NCBI RefSeq assembly: GCF_963576675.1
Contig: NC_088917.1
Location: 78,044,610 to 78,108,609, forward strand
Direction of reading: 5' to 3'
Length of the DNA stretch: 64,000 nucleotides
Origin: Euphorbia lathyris
Lineage: Eukaryota; Streptophyta; Magnoliopsida; Malpighiales; Euphorbiaceae
The first letter of the stretch is position 1; each line of letters opens with the position of its first letter. Below are positions 10,415 to 22,100 of the stretch, piece by piece. The notes under the pieces are model-generated. The model was not told where the DNA came from. It did no database searches and saw only the letters and a list, made by a program, of their open reading frames with translations. The translations under genes were made by a program, and so were the position numbers.

Positions 10415-11369
10415 TTGACCCGAACAAACAATTAGCTCGAGCATCGAATCGAGAAGTTCTATTGTGGTCCAGGCGTATAGATGCTGATAGAGTGAGGTCT
10501 ACTACAGAAGCAAGAAAATTGAGAAAGGTACCTGGTTTTAGCTTTCTAAATGTGGGATTTTCGGGCTAATTGACCCGAACGAACAATTAGCCGGAGCACC
10601 AAATTGAGAAGTTCTACTGTGGTCTAGGTGTATAGATGCTGATGGAGTGAGGTCTATTATAGAAGCAAGAAAATTGAGGAAGTTACCTGGTTTTAGCTTT
10701 CTAAATGCGGGATTTCCGGGCTAATTGACCCGAACGAACAATAAGTCTGAGCATCGAATTGAGTTCTATTGTGGTCCAGGTGTATAGGTGCTGATATAGT
10801 GAGGTCTATCTATTACAGAAGCAAGGAAATTGCGAAAGGTAACTGGTTTTAGCTTTTTAAATGTGAGATTCCGGGCTAATTTACCCGAACAAACAATTAG
10901 TCCAAGCATCGAATCGAGAAGTTCTACAGTGGTTCAGGTGTATAGATGCTGATAGAGTGAGGTCTATTATAAAAGCAAGAAAATTGAGAAAGGTACCTGG
11001 TTTTAGCTTTCTAAATGTGGGATTTCTGGACTAATTGACCCGAACGAACAATTAGCCCGTGCATCGAATCGAGAAGTTCTATTGTGGTTAAAATTGAGAA
11101 AGGTACCTGGTTTTAGATTTCTAAATGTGGGATTTCTTGGCTAATTGACCCGAATTAACAATTAGCCCGAGCATCGTATGGAGAAGTTCTATTGTGGCCT
11201 AGGTGTATAGATGTTGATAGAGTGAGGTATATTATAGAAGCAAGAAAATTGAGAAAGGTACCTTGTTTTAGCTTTTTAAATGTGGGATTTCTGGGATAAT
11301 TGATCCGAGCAATTAGTCTGAGCAACGAATAGAGAAGTTCTACTGAAAAGTTCTATTGTAGTTCAGGTG
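10331..11369 (+). repeat. Tandem array built from the 3' end of the PPR gene
   Basis: The block beginning ATAGATGCTGATAGAGTG inside the PPR gene (10331) recurs at 10477, 10632, 10784, 10942 and 11207, with a truncated unit from about 11088 that lacks the first ~45 bases. The period is 146-158 bp. Each unit contains the last ~28 codons of the gene, the stop codon (GGCTAATTGACCCGAAC) and ~70 bp of 3' flank. The downstream copies read PGFSFLNVGFSG before the stop, while the gene itself reads PGFSLGFRG, so the gene copy has lost 9 bp or the copies preserve an older end. Units differ by point changes and small indels. Confidence 0.93.
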
Positions 11370-11916
11370 TGATGGACTCGGTCAATGAGAAAACACCGTG
11401 AATATAGAGATTAATCTCACATATTCAAATGCTGATAAAGATTAGAATTTTTTTATAAATATATTATTATTAACATACAAATACTTTATTTATCCATTTT
11501 AAATTTTTGTTGTTTAATATTTAAATTTATATTGTTAAACTAATTAAATAAATAAATAAAAGTAGAATAAATCTAAACTATTCTATTAAATAATTTTTGT
11601 TTCACTGGTAGAAATTTGATCAGTGGACAATATCTGAAGGAGAAGTGTATCAGTTGTATGGATGATGTGTATTTACTATCTGATCTTAAAGAGATTATCA
11701 GAATTCTGTATACCAGAATGAGATTAAAAAAAACTCTTGATATTTATGATAATATCCCTACGTATACCTGCCATTCGCTACCCAAGATATATGTGGATAA
11801 AAAAATGTTGATAAATGCGGGTAAAATATGGAAGAAAAAATGAAAAGTATTTGGATAAACTATTTATTTTAAGTGTTCATTATGTTTTTTACCAATTTCA
11901 GTTATTTACAACTTTA
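11370..11916. other. AT-rich intergenic DNA
   Basis: No supported gene. The region has AT-rich low-complexity stretches and a short open frame (11616-11843) with no recognisable features. Confidence 0.6.
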
Positions 11917-12115
11917 AGAGGGTGTTTGTTTACCTCCATTTTAGCTGCGGTTTGCATTTCACAGGAGTTATTATACTGTTTGGTTATAACTGCTTATTGC
12001 TGTTTGACTATAAAACAATTGCTTTTTCCATCAGCAGTATTTTACTGCTTTTCAAGACTACTTTTACGTTTAACTATTTTATGCCTTAGATACCCTTATC
12101 CATCTCCCTGAAAAT
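11917..12115. repeat. Possible left end of an old hAT-like element
   Basis: AGGGTGTTTGTTTACCTCC followed by GCTGTTTG-type words resembles the inverted form of 23540-23686, which ends GTGAACCAAACGAGCCCT. If so, LINE-A inserted into this element and separated its ends. No matching 8-bp TSD was found, so this is tentative. Confidence 0.35.
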
Positions 12116-12208
12116 TGATTAAAGTCGTGATATTACTTAGATGTGGCTGAGTCCTACAAAAGACAAATTAAACATCTGTGAGTCCAAAATTCTGAAAAAT
12201 AAAGTGCG

Positions 12209-14244
12209 ATGGCGAAGGCGAAGGAGCGTGCGATCTCGACGATGGCGAAGGCGGGCGGCTGATCTGCGCAGGGATCGGTGGTTCTGGCGGCGGGGAGAGG
12301 GCTGGACGCGGATCCAGCGCTGGAGGGGTTGATGGCGGAGGGCGATGGGAGATCGGAGGGTTCTCCTCGTGGTAGGCGGCGGAGCGGTGATAGATTTAGG
12401 GATAGGTCGAGGGAGCGGGTCCGACCTGTGTGGTATGAGGGTGGGGAGCCGGATCCGGCTGCGGTTCTGGTTGGCGCAGGGGCTCTTGCGCCGGAGCGAG
12501 GTTGGGACAGGAGAGTTTCTCCTGCGGAGCTCGGTTTGGTAGGAAGCAGGTTGGCTGGCGCGGATCTCTGCGGGGTGCCGGCTGCCGTTGCGGATGGCCA
12601 GGCGAGGGGCGCCGCTTCTGCGATGATTGAAGCACGGTCCCCTGGCCCTGGAGCAGATGTGGCTTGCGCTGCTGGGGATTCTGTTCTGGTTGGGGAGTGT
12701 GGCCGTGAGCGGCCTGGCGTTATAGTGCAAGGGGGCAGCAATGCCACGGGTGTGACGGATGTGATGGAGGCTGCCCAGGTTAGGGCTCCGGCGATGGCAG
12801 TAGACGCTAGGGAAATTAGGGATTTTGTGGTAGCCCCGTTGGGCGGGGAGTTGGCCCTGGGGGCTGCGGGTAATATCATCCCTTTTGCTATGGCTAACCC
12901 GATTAATAATGTCAATTCTGAAAAAGGCCTGGGGAAATTTTCCTAGAGAGATAAGGTGTTGGGGGTGTCCGAGGAGGAACCCATGATGGAGGATGACATT
13001 ATCGAGGAGGAGTTAGAGGAAGTCTTTTCCGACTCTGATATTGAGGATGATGAACAAGAGGACCCGCTGTGTCCTGTGATACGACTTTCTTCTGAAGATA
13101 AGCGTGTCCTCAAGTCCAAATGGAAACTTGCCTTAATTGTCACTGTGCTTGGGAAAAGGATAAGCTTTAATTACTTTGCCCAGAGGATTCAGGCACAATG
13201 GGCGAAGAAAGGAAAGGTTACCATTACGGACCTGGAGAATGACTACTATGTCATTAAGTTCACAAGGGCAGAAGATTTTAATGCAGTAGTTAATGGTGGC
13301 CCCTATATCATATCCAATCATGTATTGGCTTTGAGGCCATGGGTCCCAAATTTTAATCCTCATGACTGCTCTATGAATAGGATCCTTACTTGGGTTAGAT
13401 TCCCAGGCTTACCCATTGAAGACTATAACGAAAGATTCCTTAATAAAATTGGAGGCCTGGTTGGGAAAGTCCATTATGTGGACAAAACTACAGTTGGGGC
13501 AGTGAGAGACAAATTTGCCAGGGTTTGTATCGACATTGATCTTGCTAAGCCTCTTCTGTCTAAATTCCGTGTTCAGAATTCGGTCTATCATATTGAATAC
13601 GAATGCATCCACAATATTTGCTATGAATGTGGCATGTTTGGCCATACTTTTGATGGATGTCCTAAGAGAAGGAAGGTGGTTGAGGAGGTGTCGGTGACTA
13701 ATAAGACTAGAGCTGAGGAGGGTCAAGAAGAAGGGAGGAATTTTGGACCCTGAATGCTGGCTAAAAGGCCGGCTAGAAGAAAGCCTCGGGCTAATGTTGC
13801 CCGTATTCAACCCCCAGACATCAGCAAGGATATGAATTCTCTCCGGATTGCTCCTGAGATCAAGGTCAGGCCCCCCGACATCAAGATTGATGCTGGTGTT
13901 GTTTCTACCTCCGATTCAGGTTCAAGATTTGGGGTCCTGTCTACTGTGGAGGGCCAGGATTCGGATTTATCTAATGAGCAGCTGGAGTTAAGTATGCCAG
14001 GCCTTGAGTCTGCTGAACCAACTACTATCCTAGGTGAATCTATTAACCCCATTTTCGACTCTAAAGTTGTTACCATTGGAAGCTCCCAGAATAATGGCTC
14101 AACTGGAAATTTGAAGACTATTGAGGTTAGTAATTCGAAATCCTATGTTGACACCTCTAATGGTAAGACCATGGGAGTCAATAAGCTGAATATGAAGAAG
14201 CCTAAGGCTAATCCTAAAAAGAACCATGATTCTTTGGATTCCTG
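12209..14244 (+). pseudogene. LINE-A ORF1, 5' part (gag-like, DUF4283 and CCHC)
   Basis: ORF1 starts around the ATG at 12209. A variable Gly/Ala-rich N-terminus is followed by an acidic stretch (EEELEEVFSDSD), a DUF4283 domain (ALIVTVLGKRISFN to LRPWVPNF) and a CCHC knuckle CYECGMFGHTFDGC. In-frame stops lie at 12260-12262, 12944-12946 (TAG) and 13751-13753 (TGA). Comparison with LINE-B shows Trp at the last two positions. The frame is then interrupted at 14245 by the CACTA element and resumes at 19031. The product would bind element RNA; this copy cannot be made in full. Confidence 0.92.
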
Positions 14245-14261
14245 CACTAGTACAGAAATGG

Positions 14262-14600
14262 CCTATGGTCACGGTCGTTTACTGTCATAAGCTACGGTTG
14301 TACGACCGTGATGAAAAGAGGCGTGGCAAATGCTCGGCGTCTTTAGCAACGGTTGATCGACCGTGGCCAAAGGGGCACTAGAGTCGGTTTTTACGTATAA
14401 CCAACTCTAATGCCTTACATTTTTGCCATGGTTGTTACAAAAAACCCGTGGCTAAAAGGGTCTTTAGCCACGGTTGTTTATAACAACCGACTCCAATGCT
14501 CTGATCATTAGAGTCGATTGTTTTAACAACCGTGACAGATGTCAATTACATTAGAGTCGGTTGTTTATAACAACCGACCCTAATGTTAGTTTTTAGCAAT
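14262..14600. repeat. Left subterminal repeats of the CACTA element
   Basis: A run of short hairpins built from ACGGTTG/CAACCG words, such as GTCGGTTGTTTATAACAACC, each pairing with itself or its neighbour. In CACTA elements such arrays bind the transposase. Confidence 0.75.
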
Positions 14601-14975
14601 TTTACATCAACAGGTTCAAATTGAACCTACTCTATATTTTTCCTAATGTATTACTGTAATTAACGGTAAACGATATTTCCCTCAATCGTTTACCGTAATC
14701 GAAATTCTTAAACATGATTGACAACTCATTAAAGAGAATTGAAAACAGGTCAAATATATTTAGATGTAGGCCATACTAATCCTAAAACAGGTCAAATATC
14801 TTTAGCTGTGAAATCAAATGATATTCAACTTCAAATTAAATCATATTGCAAGTCCAATAGTAATGATAAGTTTAAAAATTCAAACCAATACACCTAAGGA
14901 AGTAGCCATGTTCTGCAGCTAATCCTAGATTCTCACACGGAAAACCATTCAGTAAGAGTTTTGCGGCTACTAACA

Positions 14976-15322
14976 CTAACAAGGAAAAACAATATTATTC
15001 TCATCTCTACATAAGTTATTTAGGATGTCAATTGTTTTAGGAGGCGCGCTCTTATCAATCGAAGCCTGAGGCACGTGGAAGCTCCCATTCAGCTCCAAAC
15101 GGAAACCTAACCACTCATTTGATCCATTATTGTGAAAATCCATATGTAAGTTGCCATTAACTATGTTAACTAACATTCTCCCGAGAGAACATTTCCTACT
15201 TCCTGAAAAGACCGAATTGTCATCACTCTGTGATATGCTTTCCGAGAAGTGATGAATAATGGGAGCTCTAGTAATAGAGTCAAGGCGAGTGAGTTCTCCA
15301 GATGTTGCAAGAAAGTATATCC
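14976..15322 (-). pseudogene. Captured fragment of an ABCC (MRP-type) ABC transporter gene
   Basis: Reading the minus strand from a splice-acceptor-like AG at 15323-15324, one frame gives [18 protein letters not shown], then [17 protein letters not shown], then PQASIDKSA. These are characteristic of the second transmembrane domain of plant ABCC transporters, which have R-E-L-x-R-L followed by A-P-I-I-x-H-F and later E-W-L-x-F-R-L and I-D-P-S. About 100 residues are covered and the frame then ends. The intracellular-loop and membrane part alone would not transport anything. The donor gene is not in this window. Confidence 0.8.
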
Positions 15323-15750
15323 CTGCAACAGAAGATAGAGAGCTTATTAGTACTTTATGACAAAGTAAACTCCAATACAGGCACTTAAAAGTATCAATAA
15401 AAAATGAATATTGTCTACAAGATTATCTGAAGGTTCTTTTTGGGACAGATTCGAATTGATCTCATATACAGCAGATACACAACACATACTAGTGTTCTTT
15501 TCTTGAAGAAACTGCAGAGCATAGGTAAAATGAGGTATCATACCCTCCTATACCAAAAGTTCAGCCAATCGAGTGGAATTAACAGGAAGCCTTTAACAGA
15601 GTAACCTCGTAACCTATATTCCAAGACCATATGAGATAACATAGAAGCCTTTAACATAGAAGCCTTTAAAAGAGTAACATAGAAGCCTTTAACAGAGTAA
15701 CCTTGTAACACATAAATCACAGCAGTCCCAAGAGTTCCTAGCCATCTTAC

Positions 15751-15826
15751 CGTTGTATGAGGTGTTGAAATGTCCTTGAAAAATCAGTGCGGCAGTAGAA
15801 GTAGGATCAAACGCAGCTCCTTCCAT
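15751..15826 (-). pseudogene. Possible captured first exon, upstream of the ABCC piece
   Basis: On the minus strand an ATG at 15826 opens MEGAAFDPTSTAALIFQG and runs to a GGTAAG splice donor at 15750. It lies upstream of, and on the same strand as, the ABCC fragment, so the element could produce a chimeric transcript. A similar small exon-like stretch (MEKTEKRVRIKRR followed by GTATTC) lies near 16390-16430. I do not recognise the source genes. Confidence 0.35.
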
Positions 15827-17100
15827 GAATTACTACGTCTTTATTTCTCCTGTAAAATCCAAAACGAATCAAACAAAATCTCAGTTTACATAGTGAATCC
15901 AATTGAAGCAAAAAGTACAATTAGGGCTTCATTCCTCGTATAAATTTAAAATAATAAGCTATCATTATAATCCTTTCCCTAATTTCTTCTTCTGCATATT
16001 CTAAATAACCAAAAAACTTAACCAGCTTCATTTTTTATACAAGTAAAACATAAAACGTAGAAATCGAAACCTCAGCATAAAAATCTTCTACTAGGCATAA
16101 ATCGCAGGAAATTCCGATTTGCTTATAATACTCCTTTAAGCTCCAAAGATATTACGATATTTCGGTTTCACGGCTGTAGCCTCGAAGAGCTCAAAAGAGC
16201 TAATCATGTACTACATTTTATCACAAATTTGAACACTAAACACCGTAGCAGCTATGCTTTGGTTTTCGAATCAAAGAAAACTCAAGCTACCACAGAGTTC
16301 GTAAAGTATCAAGAGAAAAAATGAAATAGAGAAAGAAGCAACAACATTAGTAGACTAGACTTAATTACATGCTTAATTTTGGAATCTGAATACCTTCTTC
16401 TCTTGATTCTAACACGCTTTTCAGTTTTCTCCATAACCTGACCCAAAACAAAAATTGAAGTATAATCAGCATTCCAAAGCTAATTGATAAACAGAAGAAA
16501 ACGACAAAGACTATCGAGAATCGTGCATTTCAAGCTGAACACAGAGATGCAATTACAGAAGCAGAATTAAACCGTTCAAACACCGTTTCCCGATACTTCA
16601 GAAACAGAAAACACGTCATTTAAATAGAAGTTAGCTGCTACAAAAATTCAAACTGTTGTCAGAGGCTATTTGGTTAGTGTTTGTTTAAACTCAAAAGTTA
16701 ATCTGTACTTCAAAAATTAGGTAAAAGTGAAAGGATATAAAGGAAAGTGAAACAAAAAGACGTAGATTTGAATTTCTAAATGGATTATTTTAATTTAAGA
16801 GTTATATTAGTGAAGAAAAAATGAAAAAATATGTTGAAAAAGACTCGCCAGTGATACTATCTAATTGGCAATGGGACCTCCACAAAATGGGATACCCATG
16901 CATAACTCATTTCCTATTTATGACAAATTTTCCTTTTTTTAATCATTCTCTTAGTTTTGAATTTCTTAAAATGAAATTAATAAATGTCAAATAGCCAATA
17001 AAATTCTTTTTTAAAATTTATTTCCTGTAATGTAAATGAATTCACATGAGGAAAAGTGGTCCTATTCAAGTCAGCAATAATGCAATCTCTGAATTGTGAA

Positions 17101-17403
17101 ATGGTGTTGAAGAAAACACAAAAAAATGAACAGCAAGGACATAATTGGATATGGACGATATGGAACAGTTTACAGACTAATGGTAAGTGATTCGGTGACT
17201 TTTGCTGTCAAGAGACTCAACAGAGGAAGTGCAGAAAGAGATCGAGGCTTTCAAAGAGAGTTGGAAGCTATGGGAGATATTAAACACAGAAATATTTTTA
17301 CTCTTCACGGCTATTATATTGTTGCACTATAATCTTCTCATCTATGAGTTCATGCCTAATGGAAGCTTAAATTCTCTCCTTATGTCCTTAACTTCACTCT
17401 ATT
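17101..17403 (+). pseudogene. Captured fragment of an LRR receptor-like kinase gene
   Basis: In successive frames it encodes the N-lobe of a receptor kinase: LNSKD-type linker, glycine loop IIGYGRYGTVY, FAVKRLNRGSAERDRGF (catalytic Lys), REL (αC Glu), IKHRNIFTLHGYY, then LLIYEFMPNGSL. Two single-base shifts break it, one in the A-run at 17119-17125 and one near 17320. It lacks the C-lobe and all extracellular parts, so it is non-functional. It lies on the strand opposite the ABCC fragment, so the two came from separate captures or one was inverted. Confidence 0.85.
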
Positions 17404-18675
17404 AGTTTGGAACTGTATATTGACTATACAAACCAATTTGAAGGGTCCAAATTGACACTTCATGCTGGGATAATAAACATAATTTGGATAGCTAGATCAA
17501 TATGATCCAAAATAACACTTGAATATAACACTCATTATGCTTTTGATGTATGAATGCTACACTTGTCATTTAGATCAAATACCAAATTAGCACGTTAAAG
17601 GATCAAACTGATACTGAAAGTTTATTACTGATAGGAGTGCCCATAGACTCAAATTCTTAAACATGATTGGCATCGTATTCCAGAGAATTGAACTTCAAAT
17701 TTAGGAATCTAATAATAAGGATGACTTTGTTTACCTTTGAACTGCATGATTGAAGTGCAATAGAAACAATCATCAATCTCTACAAAACTGGCCTTTGAAA
17801 CAATCAATCCGTCTAACAATTCCAAAAAACAATCAAAATCAGAACCCCTTAATGGATGAAATACTGAAAATAGCAATGGAAAAAAGGCTATCTTTCAAGC
17901 TTACTCAACAATGCTTCCATTGGTGGCAGTTCCTTCATAACACCCATTAATGGACTTGCTCCTTTCGATTTCTGTTGATCCCTTATCCACCTAAAATGAA
18001 TTCACACAAACTGGAACAGATTACATGCCAGTAAAGTCTAACAACATGTTACAGGATTTCAATTTGAACTTCAATTTTTGTCTTCAGATTACACATATCC
18101 AATCTGAGCAGTAATTATATGAAATTACTCAACTTGAACTTCAATTTTTGTCTTAAGATTACACATAACCCTTAACCAAAGATCATAAATCACAAAATTG
18201 AAGAAGTTATTCAGATGCTCGATCTTAATGTTGTACTAAGCCGCCAAAATCCCAAAATGCAGTTATAACAAGCAATTTGTTAACACAATGAACACGGGAG
18301 AACAAGACTTGTTATGGGACTGAACAATAAAACAAGCCCAAACAACAAAATTATGAGTACATACCCAAACATGATCAAGTTTCGTTCCTGAAACAAAATG
18401 AGTAATCAATTTCAGCAATAGAAACTCTAACCTGCTTCACGAACTCGAACTCCAACCGGTGAAAGACGAACTAGAAATCGAACTCCAAGGAACACCCAAA
18501 CGAAACTCGAACCCACAGAACACGAACTCGGGTGCAGACGAGAGTGTCAATAGGTCCTCCTTTAAACAGATCGAACAAAAAAGAAGAAGAAACAAGCAGA
18601 GTGCGAATCGAATACAGTCTTTAGGGCATGAAGAAGAAAGACGCAGAGTGGGAATCGCTCTAATTTTTACAATAT

Positions 18676-19010
18676 AAATCAGGTCTTTAGAGTCGGTTTA
18701 TCAATAACCGACTCTAAAGATTATCATTGGCGTCGGTTAAAGGTATAACCGACCCCAATGGCCCATTATTTCGCATCGGTTTGCAAGAACCGACCCTATT
18801 ATTTAGGTCATTGGTGTCGGTTCAACCAAAAACCGACACCAATGACCATAAAATACACGCGCGATTTAAAAAAAACATATAGAGTCGGTTATTAAATTTA
18901 CCCGAGGCTAATAAGGCCTTATTAGAGTCGTTTTTTTTGAAATAACTGACTCTAATAACCTTTGGCTACGGTTTTATAATCAACTGTAGCCAATAAGGCG
19001 TAGCTATAGG
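18676..19010. repeat. Right subterminal repeats of the CACTA element
   Basis: Successive hairpins such as AGAGTCGGTTTATCAATAACC with its complement, GGCGTCGGTT with ACCGACCCC, and GTGTCGGTT with ACCGACACC. They mirror the left subterminal array. Confidence 0.75.
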
Positions 19011-19030
19011 TCAATTATGTACTAGTGCTG

Positions 19031-19097
19031 GGATAAGAGAGGGCCTGCTGGTACCTCTTCAAGGCTCTCAGGAGCCCCGAATAAATACCTGGTATAG
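19031..19097 (+). pseudogene. LINE-A ORF1, 3' remnant
   Basis: After the CACTA element the frame continues DKRGPAGTSS, RLSGAPNKYLV and stops at TAG (19095-19097). LINE-B ORF1 ends in the same way, which shows that the CACTA element cut an existing gene. Confidence 0.9.
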
Positions 19098-19131
19098 GGT
19101 TTGGGCCTGTGGTCAGTAGTCTTCTTTTCTG

Positions 19132-22100
19132 ATGGACTTTTTTGTTTGGAATGTTAGAGGTGCGGCTAGCAAGGCTACCCGCATCCATGTCAAAGATCTA
19201 ATTAAACAGTTTAATCCCTCTTGTTTTGCGTTGCTTGAAACCAAGATTAGTGGTTGCAAAGCATATGAGGTGGTTAGAAAGTTTAAGAATTGGAGTTGTG
19301 TCAGATCTGAGGCTACTGGTCGGGCCGGGAGGATTTGGCTTTTCTGGAAGCCAGATCGTGTTAAGATTAATATTTTAAGTATGGATAAACAATTTATTCA
19401 TAGTAAGGTTTGTTACCCTGGTAACAAACCCGTATTTCTCACCTTTGTTTATGTCGATCCTGTTATGGCTAACCGCAAAAGGCTTTGGGAGATCCTACAT
19501 TCTATTAGTACAAGCATGGTGGATGCTTGGATGGTGGCTGGGGACTTTAATGATATTGCCCTTATGAGTGATCAGAGGGGGGGGGGGGTAATCATTATGT
19601 GAACCGGTGCCTCAATCACAAGCAGAATATGGATTTATGCGGTCTGTCTGACCTGGGAGCTGCTGGGCATAAGTTTACTTGGAAACGGAATAGCGTGTTT
19701 GTTCGGTTGGACAAAGTGTATGCAAATGTTGCTGCAATTTATAGATTTCCCGAAGTGAATGTGCTGAATCTTCCTTTCCGCCACTCTGACCACTGCCCTA
19801 TCCTCGTTAAGCTTGTTAAAAGTCACCGTCTTAAAGGGAATAGACCCTTTAGATACCAGGTTGCCTGGGATTCCCATCCGGAGTTTAAAATTTTTGTCAA
19901 AGACAATTGGCAGCCTCATCCCAATGTTCTCCTAGCTGCGGAAGGGTTTAGGAAGAATGTGGTGGGATGGAATAAAAACATCTTTGGCCACATTATCAGA
20001 AGGAAGAATAAACTTTTAAGAAGAATCGAAGGCATTCAGCGCTGTTTGGAGATCCGTTTTGATCACAGTCTGAACTGTCATCTTAGATCTCTTCAGAATG
20101 AGTTGGAAGCTGTGCTAAGACAGGAAGAGCTTCTTTGGTTTCAAAAATCTAGAAAGGCTTGGATTAAGGACGGAGACCGGAACACCAGGTTTTTTCACCT
20201 TTCTACTATTATTAGAAGGCAGAGGAATCGGATCGATGCTATTAAAGATTCTAATGGGGATTGGGTCTATGAGGATGTAGATATTCGTTGCTTGGCCCTT
20301 GACTTTTATAAAGACTTATTTAAAGAGGAGGTTGTGGATCTGGATAAAGCTCTTTCTGGGATTTCCTTTCCTAGGTTGGAGGAGGAAACTATCAAGGAGG
20401 CTTTCCACCCTATTGACCAGAAAGAGATTGATCTGGATTTCTCTAGTATCAGAGCTACTAAGGCTCCGGGGGTTGATGGTATTCCTGCTAGCTTTTATCA
20501 CAAACATTGGGATACTGTGAAGGAAGGAATTTACAGTTTTGTTAAAGGTATTTTCGGCGGATCCAACGATATTAATCTGGTAAACAAAACCCTTCTGGTT
20601 CTGATCCCAAAAGTTGAAAAACCTTCCTCCTTTTTACAAATGAGGCCGATTAGTCTCTGCAATGTGTTGTACAAAGCTATTACCAAAATCGTGGCAAATA
20701 GACTCCGGCGTATTCTTCCTGAGATCATCAGCCAGAATCAGGGTAGTTTTGTTCCTGGCAGACAGATGATGGATAATGTGGTTATTGCCCAAGAGATGGT
20801 TCACTCCATGAAGATGAAGAAGGGGAAGAAAGGTATTGTGGCTCTCAAACTGGATCTGGAGAAAGCTTATGACCGTTTAAACTAGAGTTTTCTTATGGAT
20901 AGTTTAATGAGAGCTGGTATCCCGGAAAGCTGGAGGAGATTAATTGAGGATTGTATTTCTTCTCCTGCTTTTCAGGTTTTGATCAATGGAGATATGTCTG
21001 AAGAGTTCTTTCCCTCCAGGGGGATGCGTCAAGGGGATCCTATGAGCCCCTTTCTTTTTGTTATTGCAATGGAAAGGTTATCACACCTGATCCAAGAAGC
21101 TGTGAGCAATGGGAATTTTCACCCTGTGTCCATCAACAAATTCTGCCCTCCTATTACCCATTTGTTCTTCGCTGACGATGTGATGATATTTGTGAAAGGG
21201 AACGAGGAGCAAGTTGGCGTGGTTATGAATATTCTCAACTGCTTCTGGCTAGAAGATCAACATCCAGAAATCTCGAATGCTTTGCTCCAAAAACATGGAT
21301 AAAGGTGGTTGTAAAAGGCTTAGTGATTTGTCTGGTATCCCTCTTACCCAATCTTTGGGTAAGTACCTGGGGGTCCCCCTCCACAGTGACAGAGTTTCCA
21401 AAGCCTCTTTCAAAGAAACTCTGGACAAAACTAACGGGATGTGTGCTAGTTGGAAAGCAAACTCTCTATCCCTGGCAGGCCGGCTAACGTTAATTCAATC
21501 AGCCAATTGCGCGGCTCCTAACCATATCATGCAAGCTTGTAGACTGCCTGAGCCTGTTCTCAATGAGGTTGACAAAATTAACCGACGTTTCCTTTGGGGA
21601 GAATCTGGAGAGGGGAAAAAGATCCACCTTGTCCCTTGGAAGGAGGTATGCCAGCCGAAAAGTATGGGGGGTCTTGGTATTAGACAAGCTAAGGATAATA
21701 ACAAAGTCTTATTAATGAAGCTTCTCTGGAGAATGTGGCAATGCCCCTCCGCTCTCTAGGTTCGTCTTCTCTATGGTAAGTATCGAAAAGACAAAATCTT
21801 TGGGGGCCCTAAGGAGAGAGTTGTCAATTGTTCTTTCCTCTGGAAAAGGGCTTAGCGCTGTGTTTGAAGAGTTCTGCTCAGGGGTTGGCCTGGAGGTAGG
21901 TAATGGCAAATCCATCAGTTTCTGGAATGATACCTGGATTGGAGACAAACCGTTATTAGAAGTGTGTAGCTCCCCCCCCCCCCCCCGCCCTGTAGTATTC
22001 GTAATTGGAGGATAGCCGATGTGGTGGACTCTGAGGGGGACTGGATTTGGTCAAAGTTTGATACCTTCTTTAGCCTAGATACTCTTCTTAGAATTAGGGG

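Larger units (their letters stand above)
14245..19027. mobile_element. Non-autonomous CACTA (En/Spm) transposon carrying host gene pieces
   Basis: The ends are CACTAGTACA and its complement TGTACTAGTG (19018-19027), with the 3-bp TSD CTG at 14242-14244 and 19028-19030. Removing the element and one CTG rejoins ORF1 of LINE-A, matching LINE-B through DKRGP and RLSGAP. Subterminal regions carry many copies of the word GAGTCGGTT in inverted pairs. No transposase frame is visible. The interior holds an ABCC transporter fragment (14976-15322, minus), a possible first exon (15751-15826, minus), a receptor kinase fragment (17101-17403, plus) and otherwise AT-rich sequence (14600-14975, 15827-17100, 17404-18660) with no clear coding content. 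A short tandem motif AAGCCTTTAACAGAGTAAC lies at 15585-15715. It fits the Pack-CACTA (gene-capturing) type. Confidence 0.93.

Noticed and set aside
10331..11369. CRISPR-like array
   Set aside because: Whole ~150-bp units repeat with no separate unique spacers, and the unit derives from the adjacent gene; this is eukaryotic tandem duplication.
11616..11843. Short plus-strand frame of 75 codons
   Set aside because: No domain, AT-rich, no promoter or partner; expected by chance in this composition.
12154..12915. Minus-strand open frame of 253 codons
   Set aside because: It is antisense to the GC-rich start of LINE-A ORF1. Ser/Pro/Ala-rich shadow frame without conservation to LINE-B in that frame.
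18459..18677. Plus-strand frame of 72 codons in the CACTA element
   Set aside because: Lys/Arg/Asn-rich low-complexity translation with no similarity to transposase or to a host family that I recognise.
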